Positions 35,668 to 46,292 of a stretch of DNA of 64,000 nt are shown here, piece by piece; the stretch's first letter is position 1, and the number at the start of each line of letters is the position of its first letter. The notes under the pieces were generated by a model. The model did no database searches, had not been told where the DNA came from, and saw only the letters and a program-made list of their open reading frames with translations. A program made the translations under genes and the position numbers. Source of the DNA: Polynucleobacter sp. (GTDB lineage: Bacteria; Pseudomonadota; Gammaproteobacteria; Burkholderiales; Burkholderiaceae_D); assembly GCA_021737945.1 (NCBI GenBank), contig JAIPCX010000015.1, positions 16,184 through 80,183 on the forward strand, written 5' to 3'.

Positions 35668-36402
35668 ATGCGCCTCAAAGGAAAAACTGCGCTAGTGACA
35701 GCCTCAGGTCAAGGCATAGGATACGCCAGCGTGATGGCGATGGTGGCTGAAGGTGCCACCGTCTGGGCCACCGATATCAATCCCACATTACTCGAGCGAT
35801 TTAAGGGTCATGCCACTATCCATACTCATGTATTGGATGTCATGGATAAAGCAGCAATCAAAGCACTGACTGCAAAAATCCCTACGATCGATGTCTTGTT
35901 CAACTGCGCAGGTTTCGTTCATGCAGGCACCGTACTGGAAGCGACGGATGACGACTGGAACTTAGCCTTTGATTTAAATGTGCGTTCGCAATTCTGGATG
36001 ATTCAAGCGATTCTTCCCGGCATGCTCGCCAAGAAAAAAGGCAGCATCATCAACATGGCCAGCATTGCATCGAGTATTCGCGGCCTACCCAACCGATTTG
36101 TGTATGGCGCGACTAAAGCTGCCGTAGTGGGTCTGACTAAAGCCGTCGCTGCAGATTATGTAACGCAAGGGATACGCTGCAATGCCGTTTGTCCAGGCAC
36201 CGTGGATACACCGTCGCTGCAAGATCGCATTAATGCCTTTGCCGATCCTACGGAAGCACGTAAACAATTTATCGCCCGCCAACCGATGGGCCGACTAGCT
36301 ACCGCAGAGGAAATTGCACCTGTCGTCGTTTTTTTAGCGTCCGATGATTCCACCTTCAGTACCGGAAATCTCTACTCAGTCGACGGTGGAATGACGATTT
36401 GA
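35668..36402 (+). CDS. SDR-family oxidoreductase
   Basis: KTALVTASGQGIGYASV, YGATKAAVVGLTKAVAADY, VDGGMTI. Confidence 0.93.
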   Translation: MRLKGKTALVTASGQGIGYASVMAMVAEGATVWATDINPTLLERFKGHATIHTHVLDVMDKAAIKALTAKIPTIDVLFNCAGFVHAGTVLEATDDDWNLAFDLNVRSQFWMIQAILPGMLAKKKGSIINMASIASSIRGLPNRFVYGATKAAVVGLTKAVAADYVTQGIRCNAVCPGTVDTPSLQDRINAFADPTEARKQFIARQPMGRLATAEEIAPVVVFLASDDSTFSTGNLYSVDGGMTI

Positions 36403-36437
36403 TGCATGCGATTTAATGCATGCGATTTGATACGTTC
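36396..36437. repeat. Short imperfect direct repeat, about 14 bp unit (GATTTGATGCATGC)
   Basis: GATTTGATGCATGC / GATTTAATGCATGC / GATTTGATACGTTC at 36396, 36410, 36424. Confidence 0.8.
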
Positions 36438-36468
36438 GTTTAGCAACCACACCATCTCTACGCAATAA

Positions 36469-36506
36469 AAAAGAGCTGAGGGAACATCGTTCCGCTCAGC
36501 TCTTTT
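36469..36506. terminator. Stem-loop terminator between convergent SDR and ABC SBP genes
   Basis: AAAAGAGCTGAG ... CTCAGCTCTTTT inverted repeat. Confidence 0.75.
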
Positions 36507-36530
36507 GTTAGCTCTTTTATTTAGTAAGGC

Positions 36531-37745
36531 TTACTTCCAAAGCGCGCACTTTGTTTCAGCTTTAGTTAGAAACGCCTGCTCACCAGGAATCACTTGTACC
36601 TGCTTGTAGTAATCCCACTCGCCTTTTGATTCGGCTGGTGTTTTTACCTGCATCAAAAACATGTCGTGCACCATACGACCATCAGGACGGACCACACCAT
36701 TTTTAGCAAAAAAGTCATTCACTTTCGTAGTCTTCATTTTTGCCATGACCTTATCGCCATCATCCGTACCAATGGCTTTTACCGCATTCAAATAAAAGGT
36801 CGCTGCAGAATAATTTGCAGCCTGCACCATGGATGGAGCTTTCTTAATTTTTGCCATGTATTTCTTAGACCAAGCACGGGTCTCGTCGTTTTGATCCCAG
36901 TACCAGCCATCGGTCAGATACATACCCTGCGTCACGTTCAGTCCCAAGGAATGAATATCACTAACGAAAACCAGCATGCCAGCCATTTTCATTTTTTTCG
37001 TCAAACCAAACTCGTTCGCTGCCTTGATAGAGTTCACTGTATCGCCACCTGCATTCGCGAGTCCAAGAACTTGCGCTTTCGATGCTTGCGCTTGCAATAG
37101 GAAAGACGAAAAATCTGAGGTTGCTAGGGGATGACGTACTGCACCCAAAACTTTTCCGCCACTCGCCTTAATCACATCTGATGCATCCTTTTCGAGCGAA
37201 ATACCAAAGACATAATCCGCCGTCAAAAAGAACCAATCCTTATCACCTTGTTTAACCAGTGCGCCACTAGTGCCGCGCGATAAAGACACCGTATCGTAAG
37301 CATAGTGAATCGTATAGGGAGTGCATTCCTCATTCGTTAGTCGGGAGGTGCCCGCACCAATGGCGATGAATGGCTTTTTCTTTTCTAAAGCTACTTTAGA
37401 CATCGCCAGCGCTGTGGCTGAATTCGAACCGCCGATCAACATATCTAGGCCTTGCTGATCAAACCATTCGCGCGCTTTACTCGCAGCGATATCGGCTTTG
37501 TTTTGATGATCTGCCGAGATAAATTCAATTTTTTTACCATTCAACATGCCGCCAAATTCAGCAATCGCCATCTTGATGGCTTCTGCGCCCGCTGGACCAT
37601 CAATGTCAGCATAAACACCCGACATGTCAGTAATGAAACCAATTTTGATCGTGTCATTAGAAATCTGAGCATTGGCACCCTGGGCAGCTGCCAACATGGC
37701 AACACACGACAGGCCCTTCAGCATGAATTTAATTTGTTTGTACAA
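36531..37745 (-). CDS. ABC transporter substrate-binding protein (branched-chain amino-acid/amide type)
   Basis: Signal peptide; IKIGFITDMSGVYADIDGPAGAEAIKMAIAEFGG. Confidence 0.92.
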   Translation of the reverse strand: MYKQIKFMLKGLSCVAMLAAAQGANAQISNDTIKIGFITDMSGVYADIDGPAGAEAIKMAIAEFGGMLNGKKIEFISADHQNKADIAASKAREWFDQQGLDMLIGGSNSATALAMSKVALEKKKPFIAIGAGTSRLTNEECTPYTIHYAYDTVSLSRGTSGALVKQGDKDWFFLTADYVFGISLEKDASDVIKASGGKVLGAVRHPLATSDFSSFLLQAQASKAQVLGLANAGGDTVNSIKAANEFGLTKKMKMAGMLVFVSDIHSLGLNVTQGMYLTDGWYWDQNDETRAWSKKYMAKIKKAPSMVQAANYSAATFYLNAVKAIGTDDGDKVMAKMKTTKVNDFFAKNGVVRPDGRMVHDMFLMQVKTPAESKGEWDYYKQVQVIPGEQAFLTKAETKCALWK

Positions 37746-37979
37746 GTTCAGCTCCCTAATTATTTAAATTGAAATTCTTTAGATGCAGTCGCAGCTCATC
37801 GCTTGCAATCACCTGATTATGCTTGGTGCGACAGTGTACAACCATCTTCAGCCGCACTATTTTAATGACAAGGCCTACAAAAAAATACAATTTTTATATC
37901 GACCAATTTATTAGTTATATTTTTATATCGTTATTTTAAATATCTCTTTATTAAATATTAGTTAAAATTCTCAATTTGT

Positions 37980-40696
37980 TTGAACATCTTTTTGCACGCG
38001 CCGGAGTCTGAATTGCAAAAGAACCTACTTGCCCGCAACACCCTTAGGAAGCTTTTGGATTCGAGCCTGCAATTATGGGCCGTAGGCACCCTAATAGCCT
38101 TGTCGCTTTTGTGGCTTTCGATCATTACTGAGATTGATAGAGATCACCAACTGCTCATCAAACAAGGCGAAGCTGAAGCCGCTTCACTTGCCAGCAATTA
38201 CGCAAAGCAAATTGACTATCTTTTCCTACAAGTAGATCAACTCTCGGCTTTTATGTCTGCGACAGTTACGGGACCGAATCCAGCAAGCTCGTTGCAAAAG
38301 TTATTTAATACCTTGCCTAAAGAAAGCCCGATGAACCTACTGTATGTCGACGAAAAAGGAATTGTTCGCAGTTCCCGTCTAAGACCGCACTTAATGCGGA
38401 CGTGTCGCAGATGCCTTATTTTATTGGACACCGCGATTCAGAATCACTCAAATTAAAAATTCAAAAACCTGCAACGGGCGTTGGTTATCTCAGTGGCAAA
38501 ACCGTCATCCGTTTTAGCCGTCGCCTGCTCAAGGCAGACGGTAGCTTTGGTGGCGTGATTTCGATTGCCTTTCTGCAAGATGAACTAACGAATTTTATTA
38601 CTGGCAGCTCACTCGGGCCGAATGATGTCGTAGGCCTGAAATTTGGTAGCGGTGAATGGCTAAGTTTTAAGACTATCGCTAGCTCAACGCATGAGTCCCC
38701 AAAGCTTGAGCCTTTGTCTATTGGTACCAGTCACGATCTTGAATCGAATCTGCTAGTCAACAATAAGCTTAGCGTATTCAGCTCAGTCAGTTTGAATCAC
38801 TATCCCTTACTCACGTTTGTCAGCATCACGCATGACAACATCATGCAGCCTTACCAAGAAACCGAGCGCGCATACAAGTTAACACTCGCAGCTGGCACAG
38901 CACTTATTCTCATCACATGCATCATCGGTATCTGGTTTCAAATTAAACGTGATCAAGAAAAGAGTTACGCAGAAGGTATACAAAACACATTCCGCTTAGC
39001 GGTGGATGGAGCACAAGAAGAGCTATATATGCTTTCGCAATTTCTGAATCCAGCTGCTGGCCAAGTTGATTTTAAAATCGAAGATTGCAATGGGCAGGCT
39101 ATTCGGTTATCAGGAGTCAGGCGCTCGGATCTGGTTGGTGCTTCGATTAGCCAACTAATGAATGAGGCTAATTTTGACTTTACTCGCTTGTTTTTGCTCG
39201 GTGCAATGGCGAATGGATTTGCAGAGGCTGAAGTGGAATTGTACCGTCAGGGTGTGAAGCTAAAACGCTGGTATCACTGCCGCGCGGTGCGTGCCGATCT
39301 GGGCTTAGCGGTCACCTTACGCGATATTCATGAAGTCAAAGAAAAAGAGCAGCAACTTCAAGCATTGGCGATGACGGACTCGTTAACTCAGCTGCCGAAT
39401 CGCCACTGGATGAATCAACAACTGCCTGAGATCATCCGACAAACTACTTCATCGAACCAAAAATTCGGAGTGATGTTTATTGACCTAGATAATTTTAAAA
39501 ATATTAATGACACACTAGGGCACCAAGAAGGTGATCAGTGCCTGATTGACATAGCAAAAGCATTGCGTGGATCCATACGCAAACAAGATCACGTGATCCG
39601 ACTGGGCGGTGATGAATTTATGGTTCTTCTGCTACACATAGAAGATACGAATACGATTGAAGAAATTGCCTCTCATCTTTTAATAAGTCTACGTTCTGCT
39701 GGTGAAGGCAGTGAGTGGACAACCATGCGCACTCGCGCTTCTATTGGTGGTGCCATTTTCCCGGATGATGCGACGACCGCTGAAGCGCTCATTCAAGCCG
39801 CCGACATTGCTATGTACGATGCCAAGCGTGCCGGTAAAGATCGTTTCACGCGCTACACCAGCGCCATGCACGATCAATTAAGCGATCGCGTCACGTTGGA
39901 AACGGCATTACAACAAGCGGTCCCTGATAATCAGCTTATGTTGTATCTGCAGCCACGCGTTGATGCATTCAATGGCTACCTTTGCGGCTTTGAGGCTCTG
40001 TTGCGCTGGCAGCATCCAGTCATGGGGCTAATTTCACCGGACCGATTTATACCCGTAGCCGAAGAAACCAATTTGATTATGGACATCGGCAACTGGGTTG
40101 CTAACAGCACCTGCGAATTAATTGCCCGTTGGGTGACTGAAGGACGATCTATTCAGCCTATTTCTATCAATGTCTCTGCCAAGCAATTAAGATGTAGTGG
40201 ATTTCGTAAAGCGCTAGCACGCAGCATGCAACGATATGGCATATCGTCATCCCAGATAGCAATTGAATTGACCGAATCGTCCATGGTCGGCGATGACAAA
40301 ACGACGCAAGAAGAACTACGCATGCTGGAAGGTATGGGCTTGAAACTGATGATTGATGATTTTGGAACCGGTTATTCCTCGTTGTCCCATCTACAAAAAT
40401 TGAACGTCGACGTATTGAAGATTGATAAATCGTTCGTTCAAGCACTCTCTTCACAAGATCAAAGTGAACCGCTTTGTCAGGCCATGATACAAATCGGTAA
40501 AACCTTGGGTATGGCCGTAGTGGCCGAGGGAGTAGAGACGGAAGAGCAGCTAGTCGCGCTGCAAGCGATGGGTTGTGATGAGATACAGGGCTTCTTAATC
40601 GCAGCACCCTTGCCGATACCAGAAGCTGAAGCGTTATTAACTCATGGTCCCTTCTTCAAGCCCTTGTCGACTTCGAACAGGCTGAACGCTGCTTAA
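37980..40696 (+). pseudogene. GGDEF/EAL protein with dCache-like sensor, split by an apparent -1 frameshift near 38381 (ORFs 37980..38456 and 38402..40696)
   Basis: First ORF: TM and periplasmic sensor start. Second frame continues RSSRL-KTALNADVSQMPYFIGHRDSESL..., then PAS-like, RLGGDEF and EALLRW. Same layout as the uninterrupted ORF at 61645. Confidence 0.8.
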
Positions 40697-40702
40697 TGCA
40701 AA

Positions 40703-40927
40703 TTAAGTTAATAATTGTCGATGGCTAGTGATCGCTTCACGCACGATGTCACTAAACTCTTCTGTATTTTTTTGGTCGAGGCCTTCTAAAATTGCTCGTC
40801 GCATACGCGGCTCCCAGAAGCGCTTGATATGCGAGGCGATATCTTCCAGCGCTTGAGTGCGATCAGGCATACTCTCGAAAAATTCACCAATCTGATTCGC
40901 CATTCTGATCAGGTTGTTTACGTCCAT
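40703..40927 (-). CDS. fdsD: Formate dehydrogenase delta subunit
   Basis: MDVNNLIRMANQIGEFFESMPDRTQALEDIASHIKRFWEPRMRRAI; downstream of fdhD. Confidence 0.9.
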   Translation of the reverse strand: MDVNNLIRMANQIGEFFESMPDRTQALEDIASHIKRFWEPRMRRAILEGLDQKNTEEFSDIVREAITSHRQLLT

Positions 40928-40983
40928 AGTCGCACCTTTTGCTTTCGCGTTGTTAGTTCGCATTGCTAGTTCGATTTTATAAT

Positions 40984-41820
40984 TCAATCGCTTCGCACTC
41001 GGTCGGCATGCGTATAGATCACGTAACTACGATCTCGCATAAAACCTATCAGAGTCACTCCAGCTCGTTCGGCCAATTCCACCGCAAAACTCGTCGGTGC
41101 TGAGATGGCCGCAATCACACCTACATTCATGATGGCGGCTTTTTGTACCATTTCATAACTAGCGCGGCTAGTGATGAGCAAGACACCCTCAGAGAAATCC
41201 TGCTGCTGCTCTGCCATAACACCAATCAATTTATCGAGCGCATTATGGCGTCCAACATCTTCACGCACCAATGTAACCTGACCCTGCGCTGTCATCCAAG
41301 CAGCAGCATGGGTCGCACCACTATGCATTTGCAGTGGCTGTAAATTTTGCATGGCGTGCATGCCATTCACAATCGCCGCTTCAGTAAAGTGATGACGATG
41401 CGACACTGCTGTTGTGCAGCGAGTGACTTGCTCAAGTGATTCGGTTCCACACAAACCACAGCCAGTTCGTCCTGCTAAATTTCGCCGCCGCTGTTTCAAC
41501 AACATGAAACGCTCAGCGGCAATCTCTACGTGCACTAACCAACCTGCTTCCGTGGATTCAACTTCGCAGGTATACAACTCCGAAGCCTGCTGAATGATGC
41601 CTTCCGAAAGCGAAAAGCCCAGCGCAAAATTTTCCAAATCAGCCGGTGAGGCCAACATCACAACGTGGGAAATACCGTTGTATTCCAGCGCCACCGGCAC
41701 TTCAACGGCAATCAAATCGTTCGTGATTGTTTGCTCGCCATCACGAACCCGCAACACCGATACCTGCTTTAGCGACTCGGCGCTGTTCGTGAGTTCATGC
41801 GCTAACGCAGGATCAGCCAT
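40984..41820 (-). CDS. fdhD: Formate dehydrogenase accessory sulfurtransferase FdhD
   Basis: GRTGCGLCGTESLEQV CxxC motif, TLVREDVGRHNALDKLIG. Confidence 0.95.
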   Translation of the reverse strand: MADPALAHELTNSAESLKQVSVLRVRDGEQTITNDLIAVEVPVALEYNGISHVVMLASPADLENFALGFSLSEGIIQQASELYTCEVESTEAGWLVHVEIAAERFMLLKQRRRNLAGRTGCGLCGTESLEQVTRCTTAVSHRHHFTEAAIVNGMHAMQNLQPLQMHSGATHAAAWMTAQGQVTLVREDVGRHNALDKLIGVMAEQQQDFSEGVLLITSRASYEMVQKAAIMNVGVIAAISAPTSFAVELAERAGVTLIGFMRDRSYVIYTHADRVRSD

Positions 41821-41865
41821 AGCTCGATGAATTCACAAACAAACGATTAACGAACTTTATGATGT

Positions 41866-44718
41866 CTACGCTCCACCCGCCTCAGACTCAAGATGCGCCA
41901 ACTCTAATTGCTGGCGATTAAATTCCTGATAGTCGCGCTGCCATTCCGAATGCTGAGTTACAGGCATTACTTGCACGGCTGTGACTTTGTACTCAGGACA
42001 GTTAGTTGCCCAGTCCGAGTTATCGGTCGTAATCACATTCGCGCCTGATTCCGGGAAGTGGAACGTTGTATACACAACCCCGGGTTGAACGTTTTCAGTA
42101 ATCGTTGCACGCAAAACAGTCTGACCAGAGCGTGATTCAATACCTACCCAAGCATCCTGTTGAATGCCACGCTCTTCGGCATCATGCGGATGAATCTCCA
42201 ATCGATCTTCGCTATGCCATTGCACGTTCTCGGTACGACGAGTCTGAGCACCGACGTTGTATTGCGACAGAATTCGACCGGTGGTCAATATCAATGGGAA
42301 TTTGCGCGTAATTTTTTCCGTTGTTGGCACGTATTGGGTAATAAAGAATTTACCTTTACCACGCACAAACGTATCGATGTGCATGATAGGCGTGCCTTCT
42401 GGAGCTGCGTCATTACACGGCCACTGCACACTACCCAGTTGCTCAATCTTTTTGAATGTCACGCCGTGGAAGGTCGGTGTCAGCGATGCAATCTCATCCA
42501 TGATTTCAGAAGGATGTGAATATTTCATCGCATAACCTAAAGCATTAGCTAGCAACTGCGTAACTTCCCAATCCGAATAACCCGCTTTAGCTGGCATGAC
42601 TTTGCTGACACGCGAAATGCGTCGCTCAGCATTGGTAAACGTGCCATCTTTTTCCAAGAAAGATGAACCCGGTAAAAATACATGGGCGTATTTTGCAGTT
42701 TCATTCAAAAACAAATCCTGAACGACGATGCATTCCATCGCCGACAATGCGGAGGCGACATGCTGAGTATTCGGATCCGATTGAACAATATCTTCACCCT
42801 GGCAATACAAGCCCATGAAGCTGCCATCGAGTGCCGCATCAAACATATTCGGAATACGCAAACCAGGTTCTGGATTTAGAGTTACACCCCAACGCGCTTC
42901 GAATTCAGCACGCGCGATGCTGTCAGAGATATGACGATAACCTGGCAACTCATGCGGGAACGAACCCATATCGCACGAACCTTGCACATTGTTCTGGCCA
43001 CGTAAAGGATTTACACCCACGCCTTCGCGCCCGACGTTACCTGTTGCCATAGCGAGGTTAGCAATACCCATCACCATGGTGGAGCCTTGCGCATGCTCGG
43101 TAACACCCAAACCATAATAGATCGCTGCATTACCGCCGTTAGCGTACAAGCGAGCCGCACTACGAACTGTTTCAGCAGGCACACCAGTTACTTCAGCTAA
43201 AGCCTCAGGCGAATTTTCAGGACGCGAAACAAATTCTTTCCAATCCTTGAACGACTGCGCATCGCAACGCTCAGCGATATAGGCTTCGCTACACAAGCCC
43301 TCAGTCACCACCACATGGGCCAGTGCTGAAATGATCGCTACGTTGGTACCTGGCTTAAGCTTTAAATGATAGTCCGCTTGAACGTGAGGTGACTTCACCA
43401 TTTCAGTGGTGCGTGGATCAACTACGATCAATTTAGCGCCTTGACGCAAGCGACGTTTCATTTGCGATGCAAACACGGGGTGCGCCACTGCAGGATTAGC
43501 ACCAATGACCATGATAACGTCGGCATGCATGACCGAATCAAAGGTCTGCGTTCCCGCTGATTCACCTAAGGTCTGCTTCAAACCATAACCAGTAGGCGAA
43601 TGGCAAACACGTGCGCAGGTATCTACATTGTTATTACCAAAGGCTGCACGAACCAACTTTTGAACTAAATAAACTTCTTCATTGGTGCAGCGTGACGAAG
43701 TGATACCACCGATGGAGTCACGTCCATGCTTATCTTGAATGCGGCGGAATTCACTCGCCGCATACCCAATTGCTTCTTCCCACGAGACTTCTTGCCACGG
43801 GTCAGTAATTTTTTTACGAATCATGGGTTTGAGCATGCGATCTTTATGCGTCGCATAACCCCATGCAAATCGACCCTTAACGCAGGAATGGCCGTGATTC
43901 GCTTGACCATCTTTCCAAGGAACCATGCGTACGACTTCATTGCCTTTCATTTCAGCTTTGAAGGCACAACCCACACCGCAATAAGCGCAGGTAGTGATTT
44001 TGCTGTGCTCAGCCTGCCCCATCATGATGACGCTCTTCTCAGTCAGAGTCGCCGTTGGACATGCCTGCACACACGCGCCGCACGAAACGCAATCGGATTC
44101 CATAAACGAATCGTTCTGACCAGCAGCCACTCGCGAATCAAAACCACGACCATCAATCGTTAGCGCAAACGTACCTTGCGTTTCTTCGCAGGCACGAACA
44201 CAACGATTACAGACGATACATTTCGACGCGTCATAGGTGAAGTAGGGATTGGATTCATCTTTTTTCAAATCCAAATGATTTTTACCTTGGTAGCCGTAAC
44301 GCACTTCGCGCAAGCCAACTAAGCCCGCCACATCTTGCAGTTCACAATTACCATTGGTTGGGCACGTGAGGCAATCTAACGGATGGTCAGAGATGTACAA
44401 CTCCATCATGCCGCGACGAATATCTGCGAGCTTAGGGGTTTGCGTCTTTACCTTCATACCGTTTTCAACCGGCGTGGTGCACGATGCGGGATAACCTTTA
44501 CGACCTTCGATTTCAACCAAGCAGACGCGGCATGAACCAAATGCCTCAAGCGAATCGGTGGCACACAATTTTGGAACGTTGATTCCGGCTTCGGTACTGG
44601 CCCGCATCACCGAGGTACCTGCGGGTACCGTAATGCTGACACCATCAATCTCTAACGTAATGCTGGTTGCTGATTCGCGTTGCGGCGTACCGTAATCGGT
44701 ATCGTTAAGCTTATTCAT
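41866..44718 (-). CDS. fdsA: NAD-dependent formate dehydrogenase alpha subunit (Mo/W-bisMGD)
   Basis: N-terminal 2Fe-2S and 4Fe-4S motifs, CAYCGVGCAFKAEMKGNEVVRMVPWKDGQANHGHSCVKGRF, molybdopterin-binding domains. Confidence 0.95.
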   Translation of the reverse strand: MNKLNDTDYGTPQRESATSITLEIDGVSITVPAGTSVMRASTEAGINVPKLCATDSLEAFGSCRVCLVEIEGRKGYPASCTTPVENGMKVKTQTPKLADIRRGMMELYISDHPLDCLTCPTNGNCELQDVAGLVGLREVRYGYQGKNHLDLKKDESNPYFTYDASKCIVCNRCVRACEETQGTFALTIDGRGFDSRVAAGQNDSFMESDCVSCGACVQACPTATLTEKSVIMMGQAEHSKITTCAYCGVGCAFKAEMKGNEVVRMVPWKDGQANHGHSCVKGRFAWGYATHKDRMLKPMIRKKITDPWQEVSWEEAIGYAASEFRRIQDKHGRDSIGGITSSRCTNEEVYLVQKLVRAAFGNNNVDTCARVCHSPTGYGLKQTLGESAGTQTFDSVMHADVIMVIGANPAVAHPVFASQMKRRLRQGAKLIVVDPRTTEMVKSPHVQADYHLKLKPGTNVAIISALAHVVVTEGLCSEAYIAERCDAQSFKDWKEFVSRPENSPEALAEVTGVPAETVRSAARLYANGGNAAIYYGLGVTEHAQGSTMVMGIANLAMATGNVGREGVGVNPLRGQNNVQGSCDMGSFPHELPGYRHISDSIARAEFEARWGVTLNPEPGLRIPNMFDAALDGSFMGLYCQGEDIVQSDPNTQHVASALSAMECIVVQDLFLNETAKYAHVFLPGSSFLEKDGTFTNAERRISRVSKVMPAKAGYSDWEVTQLLANALGYAMKYSHPSEIMDEIASLTPTFHGVTFKKIEQLGSVQWPCNDAAPEGTPIMHIDTFVRGKGKFFITQYVPTTEKITRKFPLILTTGRILSQYNVGAQTRRTENVQWHSEDRLEIHPHDAEERGIQQDAWVGIESRSGQTVLRATITENVQPGVVYTTFHFPESGANVITTDNSDWATNCPEYKVTAVQVMPVTQHSEWQRDYQEFNRQQLELAHLESEAGGA

Positions 44719-46292
44719 GCTGCCTCCTTGGCTGTATTCTTTGATCCTGCTTGTTTACTGTCGATGCCGAAATCTTCAGGGAAATGATTCATGGCAGAGA
44801 GCACGGGAAAAGGTGTCATACCACCCATCGCGCACAAGGAGCCATTCAGCATCACATCACATAGATCACGCACTAGATGAATCTGTTGTTCACGTTCTTC
44901 GCCGGCTATCACTTTATCGAGCGCCTCGACACCACGCGTAGAGCCGATTCGGCACGGCGTGCATTTACCGCATGACTCAACGGCGCAAAATTCCATTGCA
45001 TAACGAGCTTGCTTAAGCATATCGACCGTGTCATCAAACACCACGATACCGCCATGACCCAAGGTGCCACCTAGCGCTAGAAATGCTTCGTAATCAAGAG
45101 GCGTATCAAATTGTGATTGGGGCAGATAAGCACCTAATGGGCCACCGACTTGAACAGCACGTATTTCACGACCCGAACGTGTACCACCACCAAAGTCGTA
45201 CAACATCTCACGCAAGCTGACACCGAAGGCTTTCTCAACTAAACCACCTTGTTTGATATTGCCCGCGAGTTGTATCGGCAACGTGCCGCGTGAGCGGCCC
45301 ATACCGTAGTCGCGATAAAACGCAGCACCGCGCGCAAAAATAATCGGCACTGAGGCAAGTGATATGACGTTGTTAATGACCGTTGGTTTGCCGAACAAAC
45401 CAGAGATGGCTGGCAGAGGTGGTTTTGCACGCACGATACCGCGACGACCTTCTAAACTTTCTAGTAGTGCAGTTTCTTCACCGCAGACATACGAGCCTGC
45501 ACCGACGCGCACCTCAAGATGAAACGCATGGCCTGAGCCCAAAACATTTTCACCTAAATAGTTATTGTTCTCGGCGATGACAATCGCTTCATTTAATACA
45601 TCAATCGCATGCGGGTACTCGGAACGAACATAGATGTAACCCTTAGTCGCACCGACAGCAAGACCCGCGATTGTCATACCTTCGATCAGCATGAAGGGAT
45701 CATCTTCCATCACCATACGATCTGAGAACGTACCCGAATCACCTTCATCGGCATTACATACGATGTACTTTTGCGAACCGGTTGTCGCACGCACCGTGTT
45801 CCATTTGATACCCGTTGGGAAAGCGGCACCGCCGCGTCCGCGCAAACCCGAATCGGTGACTTGTTGCACGATTTGTTCTTGGGTCAAGCCTAAGGCATTC
45901 TTCAAGCCGACATAACCTTCATGCGCGACATAATCATCTATCGACACAGGGTCGGTAATGCCGATGCGTGCGAAGGTTAAACGTTCCTGATTTTTTAAAA
46001 ATGGAATCTGTTCAGTTTTACCTAATGACAGTGCATGCTTGCCGCCTTGAGTGAAATTCGAATCAAACAAGGATTTCACATCCTCTTCAGTGACCGGGCC
46101 ATAGGCATGACGCTCGCCATTAATTTCAACTTCAACGAGTGGCTCTAACCAAAACATGCCACGCGAACCGTTACGAACCAAACTAATTTCTTCGCCCTTA
46201 GCTTTGGCTTGTGACGTTATTGCATTTGCTACGTCGTTGGCGCCTAGTGCTATCGCGGTCGAATCACGCGGCACAAAAATTTTCACGCTCAT
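44715..46292 (-). CDS. fdsB: NAD-dependent formate dehydrogenase beta subunit (NuoF-like)
   Basis: GLRGRGGAAFPTGIKW, CNADEGDSGTFSDR, ESCGKCTPCRIGS. Confidence 0.95.
   Translation of the reverse strand: MSVKIFVPRDSTAIALGANDVANAITSQAKAKGEEISLVRNGSRGMFWLEPLVEVEINGERHAYGPVTEEDVKSLFDSNFTQGGKHALSLGKTEQIPFLKNQERLTFARIGITDPVSIDDYVAHEGYVGLKNALGLTQEQIVQQVTDSGLRGRGGAAFPTGIKWNTVRATTGSQKYIVCNADEGDSGTFSDRMVMEDDPFMLIEGMTIAGLAVGATKGYIYVRSEYPHAIDVLNEAIVIAENNNYLGENVLGSGHAFHLEVRVGAGSYVCGEETALLESLEGRRGIVRAKPPLPAISGLFGKPTVINNVISLASVPIIFARGAAFYRDYGMGRSRGTLPIQLAGNIKQGGLVEKAFGVSLREMLYDFGGGTRSGREIRAVQVGGPLGAYLPQSQFDTPLDYEAFLALGGTLGHGGIVVFDDTVDMLKQARYAMEFCAVESCGKCTPCRIGSTRGVEALDKVIAGEEREQQIHLVRDLCDVMLNGSLCAMGGMTPFPVLSAMNHFPEDFGIDSKQAGSKNTAKEAA

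Noticed and set aside
38375-38402. Programmed -1 ribosomal frameshift in the GGDEF/EAL gene
   Set aside because: No canonical X-XXY-YYZ slippery heptamer and no obvious downstream stimulatory structure; a one-base indel is simpler.
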